Of a stretch of 64,000 nucleotides of DNA, positions 1 through 9,038 are shown piece after piece; the first letter of the stretch is position 1; every line of letters begins with the position of its first letter. The translations under genes and the position numbers were made by a program. The DNA comes from Fodinibius roseus. Lineage in GTDB: Bacteria; Bacteroidota; Rhodothermia; Balneolales; Balneolaceae. The stretch spans positions 206,950 to 270,949 of the forward strand of contig NZ_FQUS01000004.1 in NCBI RefSeq assembly GCF_900129315.1, read 5' to 3'. The notes beneath the pieces were generated by a model. The model made no database searches and had not been told where the DNA came from. It was given only the letters and a program-made list of their open reading frames with translations.

Positions 1-490
1 CCGTAAAACCTTTGCGGACAAATACATCCCAGTCATCGACCATGCTGCAGAGCTCTTCAACAGGTCCCTCTAAAAAAGCCTGTTCGTCATCCGATAATTC
101 AGGATAAGATTCGTTGGCCAGTCGTTCCAGGTCCGGTTTCCCCGAGAACAGCTCGGCATCCACCCATACATTTCCCGCTTCAATAGCCGTGCGTTCTGTC
201 TCTGAGATAACCGGGAGAAAATTCAGCGCATCCAGCAGCTTCATCAACGGACCCGTTAAAAAAGTTCGGCGGATAGCTTTTATATTGAACAGCAGCACCA
301 GTGCACTATAGACAACAAACAGCCAGGAAGGGGCTGAAAAACCCCAAAGCGCAACAAAACCACCGATCGCCCAGATCCAGAGCGGAGTGCCCCAAAAAGC
401 AAGAAGTGTGGCTACAATAACCATACTTACAATAACCGCCCACAGTGGATACTGAAACAAAAACCCCAAACTCTCATTAAAAAAATCCAT
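1..490 (-). CDS. fadE: Acyl-CoA dehydrogenase FadE, N-terminal part (cut by window edge)
   Basis: The minus-strand frame opens with ATG at 490 and runs off the left edge, so only about 163 N-terminal residues are visible. Two hydrophobic segments (roughly residues 17-55) come first, followed by a stretch with TERTAIEAGNVWVDAELFSG and SDDEQAFLEGPVEEL. I recognise these from the N-terminal region of membrane-associated FadE-type acyl-CoA dehydrogenases, which carry out the first step of fatty acid beta-oxidation; electrons pass to ETF. The TetR gene lies 26 bp upstream on the same strand, so the two are probably co-transcribed and the regulator probably senses acyl-CoA or fatty acids (inference). 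The catalytic domain is outside the window. Confidence 0.85.
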   Translation of the reverse strand, partial: MDFFNESLGFLFQYPLWAVIVSMVIVATLLAFWGTPLWIWAIGGFVALWGFSAPSWLFVVYSALVLLFNIKAIRRTFLTGPLMKLLDALNFLPVISETERTAIEAGNVWVDAELFSGKPDLERLANESYPELSDDEQAFLEGPVEELCSMVDDWDVFVRKGFT

Positions 491-516
491 AACAATTCCT
501 CACAATTGAGTTGTAC

Positions 517-1134
517 TTAATTATCTACAATATTCTCCAGCTTTAGCGAATCGTACGTTATATAACCACTGATAATATGATTAATAGCTTCTTCGATAAA
601 TTCGTTCTGATCGATCCGGGTATCAAGCCGCTCCGATAACACTACTGACATGACTCCATGCAGTTGTGCCCAAAAAGTGTACGCAGCTATATTTGGATTC
701 TCTTCTTCAATTTTTCCGCAGCTTATCCCCTCTGTCAAAACATCCAACACCAACCCGTATCCCTTTCGGGCTTTGCGAAATTTCTTCTTCGGATAGCGAG
801 TCATCTCTTCTGAGCTAACCAGATAGATAACCTGGTACTCCCGGGGATGTTTGAGAGCAAAGCTTACATATGTTTGTGCAAGCGCCTCTAACTTTTTGAC
901 CGGTGATTTTTTATTAACTACAGAAATTTCAAGTGCTCTGTTCAACCGTTCAATAGCTTCTTCAATAAGCGTGTGAACGAGATCATCCTTGCTTTCAAAA
1001 TGAAGATAAATACTGGTTGCACTTACTCCGATGCTACGAGCAATCTTGCGCAGTGACAGGTTACGGTATCCATCCGAAAGCAGCAGTTCCCTGGCTGCAC
1101 TTATAATCCGAAGCTTTAAACTTTGTTTATTCAT
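517..1134 (-). CDS. TetR/AcrR family transcriptional regulator
   Basis: This 205-residue protein has a TetR N-terminal helix-turn-helix (residues about 9-55, with SLRKIARSIGVSATSIYLHF) and a C-terminal ligand domain of the WHG type (AQLHGVMSVVL near residue 160). It should bind DNA as a dimer and release it on ligand binding. The gene sits directly upstream of fadE on the same strand with 26 bp between, so control of fatty acid oxidation is the likely role, by context only. The 420 bp upstream contain no gene and would hold its promoter. Confidence 0.85.
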   Translation of the reverse strand: MNKQSLKLRIISAARELLLSDGYRNLSLRKIARSIGVSATSIYLHFESKDDLVHTLIEEAIERLNRALEISVVNKKSPVKKLEALAQTYVSFALKHPREYQVIYLVSSEEMTRYPKKKFRKARKGYGLVLDVLTEGISCGKIEEENPNIAAYTFWAQLHGVMSVVLSERLDTRIDQNEFIEEAINHIISGYITYDSLKLENIVDN

Positions 1135-1434
1135 TTCTTTTATAGGTAGCAGTTAACACCGTTAAGTCGTAAGTAAACATTTCTAAGATCATTAAGCAAT
1201 CTTATTTTTAAAAAGGTTACGCAAACTTTGCTAATAGATCAAAAAGAATAGTTAGTCCCATTCCACTCAAAGGTTATAAAAATAAATTTTCCGGTTCCGA
1301 TTACTTATGTATACGAATATATTCCCTATTCCTCTAATCATGTTTTACTAATACTTTCATATTTCTGCTACCATAGGGAATCTGAAAGGTTCGCCCGGGG
1401 CGTTGTATTAAATTTCCCATAGACTATCTGAATA
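1135..1434. other. Gene-free AT-rich interval
   Basis: This spacer lies between the divergent-side start of the TetR gene (1134) and the repeat copy that ends in the trmB stop codon. It is AT-rich and I see no open frame with protein-like content and no clear terminator. It must contain the promoter of the tetR-fadE unit, but I could not pick out a convincing box. Confidence 0.5.
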
Positions 1435-1559
1435 AGAAGGTTATGAAAAACAGGTTTTCAAGGTCGAAGTCAGAGGGAGGTTGGAACCAAAGCATACAGC
1501 CAATTTCAATCGACTGATAATGACGGGATCGGGCAAACGGCCGTTTTTTAAAATCCTTT
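1435..1559 (+). repeat. Dispersed inverted-terminus element, copy E (degenerate)
   Basis: This is a weathered copy of the roughly 140-bp family described under 49881-50021. The left end reads GAAGGTTATGAAAAACAGG and the right end CCGTTTTTTAAAATCCTTT. The middle keeps the block TCAAGGTCGAAGTCAGAGGG and a hairpin core GGTTGGAACC that replaces the GC hairpin of copies A and B. Its right end overlaps the stop codon of trmB. Confidence 0.6.
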
Positions 1560-2238
1560 ATAAAACGGGATCTCCCGGAAGCGTAAAACGGAGATAGGAA
1601 ATCGTCTTTCCTTTTTTCAGGTGTTTACGTTCGAAATAGGTTTTTTGGGTGAGCATCGGATCCCCGGGTCGCTCTTCATATATATTCTCCACCATCTCCA
1701 GGATCCTGCATCCTGTCTTTTCGATGACGCTCCGGGTATAGGAGAAAAGCTGATCGCTGTCGGTTTTCAGCCGCACGGATCCGTCCGGCTGCAGGATGTT
1801 TTGATAGATATTCAGGAATTTGGGAGAAGTGAGTCGCTTGTTTCGATCGCTCCCCCGGGGATAGGGATCGGGAAAAGTGATCCAGATATCCTCCACCTCA
1901 CCGGGGGCAAAATATCCGTCCAGGTGGTCGATATATATACGCAGGAAACGCACATTTTCACGATTGCTCTGCAGCGCTTCACGTGCTCCTTTCCAGATGC
2001 GGGCACCTTTGATATCAACCCCTATAATATTATTACCGGGATACTGTTCGCTGAGCGCGAGTGAATATTCACCTTTCCCGCAGGCCAGCTCCAGAATGAT
2101 CGGCTGCTCCTTTTCAAAAATCTCGGAATTCCACCGACCTTTCGGCATCGGGGCCTCCGACTCCTGAAAATCAGTGTATTCAAGCACATTCTCAAATGCG
2201 GTTATATCTTCAAAACGCTCGAGCTTATTTCGTCCCAT
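1558..2238 (-). CDS. trmB: tRNA (guanine-N7-)-methyltransferase TrmB
   Basis: This 226-residue class I SAM methyltransferase makes 7-methylguanosine at position 46 of tRNA. The SAM-binding loop ELACGKGEYSLAL and the acidic residue in IGVDIKGARIWK are visible, followed by the family signature ITFPDPYPRGSDRNKRL around residues 120-137. The length is normal for the family. It is the last gene of a minus-strand run (thioredoxin-like, pdxH, trmB) with 24 bp to pdxH. The stop codon lies inside the end of a dispersed repeat. Confidence 0.93.
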   Translation of the reverse strand: MGRNKLERFEDITAFENVLEYTDFQESEAPMPKGRWNSEIFEKEQPIILELACGKGEYSLALSEQYPGNNIIGVDIKGARIWKGAREALQSNRENVRFLRIYIDHLDGYFAPGEVEDIWITFPDPYPRGSDRNKRLTSPKFLNIYQNILQPDGSVRLKTDSDQLFSYTRSVIEKTGCRILEMVENIYEERPGDPMLTQKTYFERKHLKKGKTISYLRFTLPGDPVL

Positions 2239-2262
2239 AAACCGACTGTTAATCTGTCTTGC

Positions 2263-2922
2263 TCAGGGAGAAAGGCGAAAGATTTCCCACAAGCCCTCCC
2301 CCTGCCTTTCATAGCATATACGATCGTGAAGGCGCCCTTTTCGTCCCTGCCAAAATTCGATATATTCAGGTACCAGCAAGTATCCTCCCCAGAATTCCGG
2401 CAGGGGCACTTCCTGATTTTCAAATCGCTTCTCTGCTTCCCTGAAGGTGTCCTCCAGCTCATTTCGAGAATCTACCCTGCTGCTCTGTTGAGAGGCCCAG
2501 GCACCCAGCTGACTTAAGCGGGGACGCCGCCGAAAATAGTCGGCCGACTTAGCCCGGCTTACCTTCTGTACCTGTCCCTCAATGCGCACTTGTCGTTCCA
2601 GCGGAGGCCAGTAAAAACACAAAGCCGCCTGTGGATTTTCTTCCAGCTCTCTGCCTTTACGGCTGGCATAGTTCGTATAAAACCGAAATCCATCCCGGTC
2701 CACCCCCTTGAGCAATACAATGCGGGAAGCCGGCACCCCTTCCCTGGTTGCCGTCGCCAGTGTCATGGCATTGGGGTCAAGCAGATCAGCGGACAATGCC
2801 TGTTCAAACCAGACCATAAACTGATCTATCGGGCTTTCTTCCACCGACGACTCCGACAATACTTCCTGGGTATAATCGCGCCGTATTTTTTCAACTTTTT
2901 CCTGATCGTCGTCCTCGGACAT
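2263..2922 (-). CDS. pdxH: Pyridoxamine 5'-phosphate oxidase
   Basis: PdxH oxidises pyridoxine or pyridoxamine 5'-phosphate to pyridoxal 5'-phosphate using FMN. The FMN-binding parts ASRIVLLKGVD, FYTNYASRKGREL and the C-terminal dimerisation segment ending in EIFRLSP fit the family over the whole length. An ATG at 2937 would overlap the preceding gene by 8 bp; I prefer the ATG at 2922 because AGGGGGA, a Shine-Dalgarno-like run, lies just before it. The product is then 219 residues. It sits between a thioredoxin-like gene and trmB in one operon. Confidence 0.93.
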   Translation of the reverse strand: MSEDDDQEKVEKIRRDYTQEVLSESSVEESPIDQFMVWFEQALSADLLDPNAMTLATATREGVPASRIVLLKGVDRDGFRFYTNYASRKGRELEENPQAALCFYWPPLERQVRIEGQVQKVSRAKSADYFRRRPRLSQLGAWASQQSSRVDSRNELEDTFREAEKRFENQEVPLPEFWGGYLLVPEYIEFWQGRKGRLHDRICYERQGEGLWEIFRLSP

Positions 2923-2924
2923 GC

Positions 2925-2931
2925 TCCCCCT
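2925..2931 (-). promoter_or_regulatory. Shine-Dalgarno-like AGGGGGA deciding the pdxH start
   Basis: On the minus strand the run AGGGGGA lies two bases before the ATG at 2922 and overlaps the stop codon of the thioredoxin-like gene. It supports the inner start of pdxH and coupled translation. Confidence 0.45.
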
Positions 2932-3508
2932 ATCCAAAATAATCCGGTTTGTTGCCGGCCTTCCACTTGATATTGCAGCCTATGCTTGGCTTTTGTTCAT
3001 CTTTTATCTCTTCATCAAACAGCAGGTCGGCCGCTTCGCGTATATCTTTTCCCGTTACCGGCTTGTCATTGCCCGGACGACTGTCGTCGAACTGTCCCCG
3101 ATACACCAGCTTATCATTCTCATCAAACAGGAAAAAGTCAGGTGTGCAGGCTGCACGGTATGCTTTGGCCACTTCCTGGGTGCCGTCATACAGATAGGGA
3201 AATGAAAATTGTTTCTCGCGGGCCAGGGCCGCCATCTTAACGGGGCTGTCGTCCGGATAATTCTCTACATCATTGGAGCTGATCGCAACGACACCAATAC
3301 CTTTTTGCTGCAGATCCCGTGCAGTGATAACAAATTCATCCAGTATATGCTGTACGAACGGACAGTGATTACAGATAAATACAACCAATAATCCCTTGGC
3401 GTTGTCAAAATCTTTCAGCGCGACGAGCTGGTTGTTGATGGTATCAAATAATCTAAATTGAGGAGCTTGAGTTCCAAGTTCCAACATGGTGGATGGGGTA
3501 TCAGACAT
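2930..3508 (-). CDS. Thioredoxin-like / AhpC-TSA family protein
   Basis: This 192-residue soluble protein has a thioredoxin fold of the redoxin class. The N-terminal strand GTQAPQFRLFDT leads to the active-site region CNHCPFVQH near residues 46-54, a CxxC pair, and the cis-proline region CTPDFFLFDE follows. Homologues of this CNHCPF type are common in Bacteroidota and cyanobacteria and are of unassigned substrate. It begins the operon with pdxH and trmB. There is no signal peptide, so it should act in the cytoplasm. Confidence 0.85.
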   Translation of the reverse strand: MSDTPSTMLELGTQAPQFRLFDTINNQLVALKDFDNAKGLLVVFICNHCPFVQHILDEFVITARDLQQKGIGVVAISSNDVENYPDDSPVKMAALAREKQFSFPYLYDGTQEVAKAYRAACTPDFFLFDENDKLVYRGQFDDSRPGNDKPVTGKDIREAADLLFDEEIKDEQKPSIGCNIKWKAGNKPDYFG

Positions 3509-3613
3509 AATGCAATAATATTTATTCGGTGTTTTTTATTCTGTTAGCTCAAAGATACAAAAAGTTTAGCCGTGCAGTTGCCTGAATATATAAAATGCTG
3601 TGAGAGATGTGAA

Positions 3614-3696
3614 TAAAAAAAGCCCAATATCTATATGTTTTTTAGCGGTAATTTATGTTTAGAAAGCTAATAAAACAGTAAAACAGATATTGGGCC
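3614..3696 (-). terminator. Possible rho-independent terminator with a long loop
   Basis: A perfect 11-bp inverted repeat, GCCCAATATCT at 3622-3632 and AGATATTGGGC at 3685-3695, encloses a 52-nt AT-rich loop. On the minus strand the second arm is followed by a run of seven T. It lies downstream of the radical SAM gene and upstream of the thioredoxin-like gene, as expected for a terminator separating them. The loop is unusually long, so another role is possible. The rest of the 303-bp gap shows nothing else. Confidence 0.5.
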
Positions 3697-3811
3697 GGGC
3701 TATGTATTCCTATACGCAAGAAGAAGGAAAATGTTAGGTAGCATTTCTATCTATCCTGCCATCATCTAAGCTGTTCTCAGAACATTTTTGAAGACAACAG
3801 GCTGATACTCG

Positions 3812-4873
3812 TCAAAACAGATGCAGCTGCCCCTGTTCCGGCCGCCTGAAATATTCGGACGACAGCGGATTCCATTCCCTGTTAAACCCCAATTTTTTGG
3901 TCTGGATCTCAAACATCTCCTTTATTTGATCTGAAAAGGCCCCTTCTCCCTTGAAGCGATCACCGAATTCACTTTTATTCAGCTTCCCTCCCTTCATATT
4001 CCTGATACGATTAAGCACTTTTTCTTTTCTGTCGGGGAAGTGATGCTCCAGCCATTCCCGAAACAGGTCTTTGACGCCGTGGGGGAGCCGCACGATAGTG
4101 TAGCCGGCATGCGAAGCGCCCGCCTCCTTTGCGGCTTTCAAAATATCCGCACACTCATGATCGGTTAATCCCGGGATAATCGGAGCGACATTCACCCCTA
4201 CCGAGATTCCCGCGCCGGCGAGTTGTTTGATAGCCTCCAGCCGACGATACGGCTGGGAGGTCCGCGGCTCCATGACCCGTGCCAATTCACGGTCCAGCGT
4301 GGTGACGGAAAGCGTTACGTGGGCGGCATTATATTCCGCAAGTTCCCCTAACAGGTCCATATCGCGCGTTACCAGGTAGTTCTTGGTAATCATACTGACC
4401 GGGTTCCGTGCTTCGGCAAAAACCCCGAGACAGCTGCGCGTGATTTCAAGCTCCCGCTCCACCGGCTGATAGGGATCGGTAACACCGCTCATAATAACGG
4501 GCTCAGGCTTCCAGTTTTTTGAAGCAAACCGGGCCCGCAGTTTTTCCGCCGCATCATACTTGACCATGATGCGCGACTCGAAATCGAGCCCCGCCGAAAA
4601 CCCCAGGTATTCGTGCGTGGGACGCGCATAGCAATAAATACAGCCGTGCTCGCACCCCCGGTACGGGTTCAGTCCATAGGTAAACGGGATATCGGGACTG
4701 TCGTTTTTGGATAAAATCTCTTTGGTATCGTCGCGGATGAGCCGGGTCTTTTGCGCGGGCTTCTGGCCGGTCTGCTCATCCACGTCATAATCGAGATACT
4801 CATTCTCGAACCGGTTGGCCGGGTTATCGGAAGCACCCCGGCCGCGTATGGGGTTTTGACTATCCTTCGGCAT
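3812..4873 (-). CDS. PA0069-family radical SAM protein (SPL-like)
   Basis: This 353-residue protein carries the radical SAM cluster motif CEHGCIYC (CxxxCxxC, near residues 75-82), preceded by the family signature GLNPYRGCEHGC. It matches the PA0069/spore-photoproduct-lyase-like family, whose substrate is not settled; relatedness to SPL suggests a DNA link. The last residues are QGQLHLF, which resembles the QLxLF peptide that binds the DNA sliding clamp. If real, that would tie the enzyme to replication or repair (inference). It is a single gene, with a putative terminator downstream. Confidence 0.85.
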   Translation of the reverse strand: MPKDSQNPIRGRGASDNPANRFENEYLDYDVDEQTGQKPAQKTRLIRDDTKEILSKNDSPDIPFTYGLNPYRGCEHGCIYCYARPTHEYLGFSAGLDFESRIMVKYDAAEKLRARFASKNWKPEPVIMSGVTDPYQPVERELEITRSCLGVFAEARNPVSMITKNYLVTRDMDLLGELAEYNAAHVTLSVTTLDRELARVMEPRTSQPYRRLEAIKQLAGAGISVGVNVAPIIPGLTDHECADILKAAKEAGASHAGYTIVRLPHGVKDLFREWLEHHFPDRKEKVLNRIRNMKGGKLNKSEFGDRFKGEGAFSDQIKEMFEIQTKKLGFNREWNPLSSEYFRRPEQGQLHLF

Positions 4874-5168
4874 GCTGCACGCGTATGATCTTTATTCTTC
4901 TTTTCGTCTGCTGTTATAATAACACAAACAGTGACAGCATCGTGTCATCCCTTTATCATGAATGTTGCACCAGTTAGATCTGTTTGGCCTTTATTCCTCT
5001 CCTTTTGTCAAACAAATCCTCTCAGGCTGTAATGATAACGTGTTCATTCATCCGGTTTCAAACCCGGTTCACCGGTGGACTTTCTCCGCTTCAGCCACAG
5101 CGGCAGGAAGCAGGAAGTACGGACCGGAAGCAGTGGAAGGATTTTTATCCCAAGCTCGCCTTTTAACA
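4874..5168. other. Intergenic interval, possible decayed coding
   Basis: Short open frames on the plus strand (4962-5171 and 4984-5166) overlap each other. One begins MLHQLDLFG and another ends KQWKDFYPKLAF before a stop at 5164-5166. They look partly protein-like, but neither has a convincing start or full-length homologue that I recognise. The promoter of the radical SAM gene should be near 4880-4950. Confidence 0.3.
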
Positions 5169-5199
5169 TAAAAAAGCCCCGAACGTCATGCCCGGGGCC
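5169..5199 (-). terminator. Rho-independent terminator of the lipoprotein gene
   Basis: On the minus strand the sequence forms a GGCCCCGGG...TTCGGGGC hairpin followed by TTTTTT. It lies about 40 bp after the stop of the 5237-6058 gene. Confidence 0.8.
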
Positions 5200-5236
5200 A
5201 TCTCTCTCAATTGTAACTAACTCAATGAATTATAAA

Positions 5237-6058
5237 TTACTCACAAGAAACATCCTGAAAATTTTCATTCCAGCATACTGTTTCTCCATTGGTAGTAATA
5301 GAACCGATATTGGTATCGGTATTCCAGGTGACCAAATGATTTTCACCATCAGCGAAGTTTAAGTCCATGCTGAAATCCGTACCTTCTTGTACAAAGTCAA
5401 TGGTGGCGGTTTCATCAGCACTTTCATCATCAATAGCATCGCCATACATGGTCAGATTAATTTCTTTTTCTGTTTCACTGGTGAAATTCCATGTTGAGGT
5501 AATGAAAGGAACTTCCTCCTGAAGGTCGGAATCCATAGCATTAAAAGTCCAATCACCCGTTGACTCATCATTGGAGACGGTTCCTTCAAAAATCTTATAA
5601 TTATCAACGCTATTACCTTGACCGTCATCGTAACTCCAGTATGTTGCCCATTTAACAGAATTACCGACTTCCTCGGCAGTTGTACGGTAACTGGCGCTCA
5701 TCCCTTCGAAGTTATATGTATAAGACCATTCCCAAACTCCGTTGTTAAAATCAGCCTCTTCCTGATTCGCCTGAGAAAAAAGTGTCCCATAACTCTGTCC
5801 AAAGCTAAAGAACATGGTATTCCAAAGAACTGTCATCCGGGCTTGATTAAAGTTATTTGTCTCGTTCAGTTCATCCGTAGCTGATTTTTGGGGGTTGTTT
5901 TCCTGGAAAAAAGAAACATCGGGTTGAGCATTTTCAATATTAGGCATTTCTGGCGGATTTTCTTTAACATCCGGTCCGGTACTGCTGCTGTCGTCTCCGC
6001 ATCCCGTGAAGCCAACAAACAGGATGGCCATTAATACTGCATAGCTTATTTTTTTCAT
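5237..6058 (-). CDS. Putative lipoprotein, paralogue of 10038-10838
   Basis: The 273-residue product starts with a lipoprotein signal peptide (lipobox GFTGC, Cys20), then a Ser/Asp-rich linker. The body is rich in beta-strand patterns with repeated W and Y. The segment WEWSYTYN and the end GETVCWNE...VSCE match the second lipoprotein at 10038-10838 in order and spacing, so the two are paralogues. The two cysteines near the C-terminus may form a disulfide. I recognise no family. A good terminator follows. Confidence 0.75.
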   Translation of the reverse strand: MKKISYAVLMAILFVGFTGCGDDSSSTGPDVKENPPEMPNIENAQPDVSFFQENNPQKSATDELNETNNFNQARMTVLWNTMFFSFGQSYGTLFSQANQEEADFNNGVWEWSYTYNFEGMSASYRTTAEEVGNSVKWATYWSYDDGQGNSVDNYKIFEGTVSNDESTGDWTFNAMDSDLQEEVPFITSTWNFTSETEKEINLTMYGDAIDDESADETATIDFVQEGTDFSMDLNFADGENHLVTWNTDTNIGSITTNGETVCWNENFQDVSCE

Positions 6059-6155
6059 AACATCTCCTCAACTTTAGAATTTATTTAAATGGTTGTTCCA
6101 TTAGGTAATACGTACTCTCCCGGTAAAACAGCTCAAAAAAATAAATTTATAAGTA

Positions 6156-6311
6156 TGAGGCCTTTGCAAAACTATTGTTTTGTCCAATCGCTACCTTTTA
6201 GCGATTTTAACATCTTCATGAACAGTCTATGCATTGCGGCTTTAAGTCGATCAGGCTTTGATGCGCATCCTTTGGCATTGATCAAAGCCCCGCGCGAGTT
6301 CAAAGGCCCCG
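6156..6311 (-). repeat. Dispersed inverted-terminus element, copy G
   Basis: The outward ends read TGAGGCCTTTGCAAAACT on the plus strand and, on the minus strand, GGGGCCTTTGAACTCG, so the termini are inverted copies of each other. It carries the internal box ATCAAAGC shared with copies C, D and F. It lies 35 bp after the stop of the aldehyde dehydrogenase gene. At 156 bp it is slightly longer than the other copies. Confidence 0.65.
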
Positions 6312-6346
6312 GCAAGAACCTTTTTAAAAGGAGATCCTACAAACGC

Positions 6347-7708
6347 TTATGCCCGGTAAACCGTCTTGATGTTTACAAACTCCCTGATGCCGAGGTGGGA
6401 AAGTTCCCGGCCGTAACCGGACTGCTTAACCCCTCCGAACGGCAGGCGGGGATCGGATTTTACAAATGCATTGACGAAGCAACAGCCGGCTTCCAATTCT
6501 TCAGCGGCGATCCGCTCAGCGTGATCCGCATCCCTGGAAAACACGGCGGCCCCGAGTCCGAAATCGGAATCGTTGGCGACGCGGATGGCTTCCTGCTCAT
6601 CTTTTACCCGAATGACCGAAGCAACCGGACCAAAAAGTTCTTCCTCATAGGCCGGCATGCCTTTCGTCACGTTCGTCAATATCGTCGGGGGATAATAGGT
6701 CCCTTTGCGATCGGAAATTTCGCCTCCCAAAATACACTCAGCGCCGGCATCGACACTTTGCCGGACCTGCTCGTGGAGTTCATCCCGCAAATCCGCGCGT
6801 GCCATGGGCCCGAGGTCAACGTCATCCTCAAAAGGATCGCCCATACGTTTTTCCTTCATCAATGTTGTCATATTCTCTATAAAAAGATCGTAGTTATCCT
6901 CCACAACAATAAAGCGCTTGGCCGCAATACAACTTTGTCCCCCGTTAATCAGCCGGGACGTAACACAGGTCTCGGCCGCTTGTTCGATATCGGCATCGGC
7001 CAAAATAAGATAGGGATCACTGCCGCCCAGCTCCAATACCGTTTTCTTTACCAGGCTTCCAGCCGTTGATGCCACAGCTTTGCCGGCCCGGGTACTTCCG
7101 GTAAGCGTAACGGCCGCAATGTGCTCGTCGGAGATGACTTGCTCCACCCGGTCGCTCCCCGCAACCAGCGTCCGGAACAGAGGTTCCGGAATACCCGCCT
7201 CATGCATGAGCTCTTCAATGGCGAGGGCGCAACCGGTAACGTTGGAGGCGTGCTTTAAGACAGCAGCATTGCCCGCCATCAGGGCCGGGGCCGCAAACCG
7301 GAAAAGCTGCCAGAAGGGGAAATTCCAGGGCATGATCGCCAGCACCGTGCCCAGCGGGTTATAGGTAATATAGCTTTTGTCGGCGTCCGACTCGATCATT
7401 TCATTTTCGAGAAACTGTTCGGCGTGATCGGCGTAATAGCGGCAGACCCAGGCGCACTTCTCGCTTTCTGACTTGCCCTGCGGCAGCGGCTTCCCCATTT
7501 CACGTGCCATGAGCCCGGCATACTTTTCTTTATTCGATTCCAGCAGGTCCGCCACTTTACGAAGCAAGACGGCACGCTCCTCAAAGCTTCGCCTTCGCCA
7601 GTGGGATTGCGCCTCATCCGCCTCCTGGACAATCGTTCCAAGCTCCTGGCTGTTCATCTCCTGGTAGGTGGCTACGATTTCGCCCGTAGCGGGATTTACA
7701 GATTCCAT
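6347..7708 (-). CDS. NAD(P)-dependent aldehyde dehydrogenase, succinate-semialdehyde type
   Basis: This 453-residue ALDH-superfamily enzyme has the oxyanion segment MPWNFPFWQ, the Rossmann motif TGSTRAGKAV, the general base in LELGGSDPY (near residue 220) and the nucleophile Cys in GGQSCIAAKR (near 255). The short length and close fit are typical of the Sad/GabD2 group, which oxidises succinate semialdehyde to succinate. Substrate choice cannot be proved from the sequence alone. It stands alone, with a dispersed repeat just downstream. Confidence 0.88.
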   Translation of the reverse strand: MESVNPATGEIVATYQEMNSQELGTIVQEADEAQSHWRRRSFEERAVLLRKVADLLESNKEKYAGLMAREMGKPLPQGKSESEKCAWVCRYYADHAEQFLENEMIESDADKSYITYNPLGTVLAIMPWNFPFWQLFRFAAPALMAGNAAVLKHASNVTGCALAIEELMHEAGIPEPLFRTLVAGSDRVEQVISDEHIAAVTLTGSTRAGKAVASTAGSLVKKTVLELGGSDPYLILADADIEQAAETCVTSRLINGGQSCIAAKRFIVVEDNYDLFIENMTTLMKEKRMGDPFEDDVDLGPMARADLRDELHEQVRQSVDAGAECILGGEISDRKGTYYPPTILTNVTKGMPAYEEELFGPVASVIRVKDEQEAIRVANDSDFGLGAAVFSRDADHAERIAAEELEAGCCFVNAFVKSDPRLPFGGVKQSGYGRELSHLGIREFVNIKTVYRA

Positions 7709-7820
7709 AACGCGCCTCTTTACTTTGGGTTCGGTTGAGGTATCATAACCTAAAAAAAGAGCGCTACATTCCCTGCCGGCAGCAAAAAATGACCGGCTGG
7801 GATGACATCCATCAATCTAT

Positions 7821-9008
7821 TTATTCCGCTGCCAACCGGTAAATTTTATCATTTCCTCCCTCAAAAGCGCAGATATAGAGCTCATTTTGCGCGTCAACCC
7901 CGAATGATGAGATACGAATATCAGTTTCAATAAGTTCGGTATTTTCGGGATTACCCATATCGGAATAATCGAGCGCCCATATACGTCCCGATGCATAATC
8001 AGCATAAATATATTGACCTGCCAAACCGTCCAGAGAGGGGCCCCGGTAGACAAAACCACCGGTTACCGATACGCCTTCGCTCCGACCATATTCCCAGACA
8101 GGGAGTTCCAAACCCGACTGGTCACAGCCGGACCCGGGACTGAAGCAGTGCTTGCCTTCCATGATATTCCAGCCGTAATTTTCGCCTATTTTAATAATAT
8201 CAATCTCTTCATAGCTGTTTTGTCCCACATCCCCGGCCCATAACCGGTCGGTCTCCGGATCAAAACTAAACCGCCAGACATTGCGCAGGCCATAGGCGTA
8301 GATTTCCTCCCGGTATCCCTCTTCGTTACCCGCGAAAGGATTATCTTCGGGAATCCCGTAGTTCATGCCATTTTCCTGGCTATCCACATCGATGCGGAGG
8401 ATGGTTCCGAGCAGTGTTGTGGGGTCCTGCCCGTTGTCGTGGGGGTCGCCGCCGGAGCCGCCGTCACCCACCGCAATGTAAAGGTAACCGTCGGGACCGA
8501 AGGAAACCTGTCCCCCGTTATGATTGCCGTAAGGCTGTTCGAACGACAGCAGTACCTGCTCGGTGGATTTGACCGCCTGGTCGGGGTCATCGGAAGAGAC
8601 CTCGAACCGGGAGACACGGGTCTTGGAGTCGTGCGTGGTATAGTTCACGTAAAAATAGCCGTTATCCTCGTAGTCCGGATGGAATGCGAGTCCCAACAGT
8701 CCCTCTTCATTGCCGGCGTTATCGACCTGCTCTGCAATATCCAGAAAGGTGGTTGCACTTTCGACCCCGGGATCATTGGGAAAAACAGAAATAATACCCC
8801 GCTGCTCAACGACAAAAAGTCGGTCGCTGCCATCCCCCGGGTGCTGAAGGTCCACCGGCCGCGTAAATTCCAGAGCCGGGAAAGCTTCGACTATACCATA
8901 GGAACCATTGCCCGGGGAGACTTCATCATTGGGCTCGTTATCCACACAACCGATCGAAATCATCAGGAAGGCTATCAATATCGTATACATAGGGGACGGG
9001 GATTTCAT
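7821..9008 (-). CDS. PQQ-dependent sugar dehydrogenase, secreted lipoprotein
   Basis: From the ATG at 9008 the protein starts MKSPSPMYTILIAFL and has a lipobox ending SIGC, so it is exported and lipidated; an in-frame start at 9038 adds ten residues that spoil the signal. The body is a six-bladed propeller of the glucose/sorbosone dehydrogenase family, with NEEGLLGLAFHPDY, VAVGDGGSGGDP and AYGLRNVWRFSFDP. Such enzymes oxidise sugars with PQQ in the periplasm, though many homologues remain untested. The gene is not in an obvious operon. Confidence 0.85.
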   Translation of the reverse strand: MKSPSPMYTILIAFLMISIGCVDNEPNDEVSPGNGSYGIVEAFPALEFTRPVDLQHPGDGSDRLFVVEQRGIISVFPNDPGVESATTFLDIAEQVDNAGNEEGLLGLAFHPDYEDNGYFYVNYTTHDSKTRVSRFEVSSDDPDQAVKSTEQVLLSFEQPYGNHNGGQVSFGPDGYLYIAVGDGGSGGDPHDNGQDPTTLLGTILRIDVDSQENGMNYGIPEDNPFAGNEEGYREEIYAYGLRNVWRFSFDPETDRLWAGDVGQNSYEEIDIIKIGENYGWNIMEGKHCFSPGSGCDQSGLELPVWEYGRSEGVSVTGGFVYRGPSLDGLAGQYIYADYASGRIWALDYSDMGNPENTELIETDIRISSFGVDAQNELYICAFEGGNDKIYRLAAE

Positions 9009-9038
9009 AATCAACGTTTTAACTAAATTATATTTCAA

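Noticed and set aside
4962..5171. Small frame beginning MLHQLDLFG
   Set aside because: The QLDLF peptide is striking, but the rest is low in protein character and overlaps another equally open frame; not enough to call a gene.
6089..7069. 326-codon plus-strand open frame
   Set aside because: It lies antisense over the aldehyde dehydrogenase and a repeat; the sense gene has clear catalytic motifs and this frame matches nothing I know.
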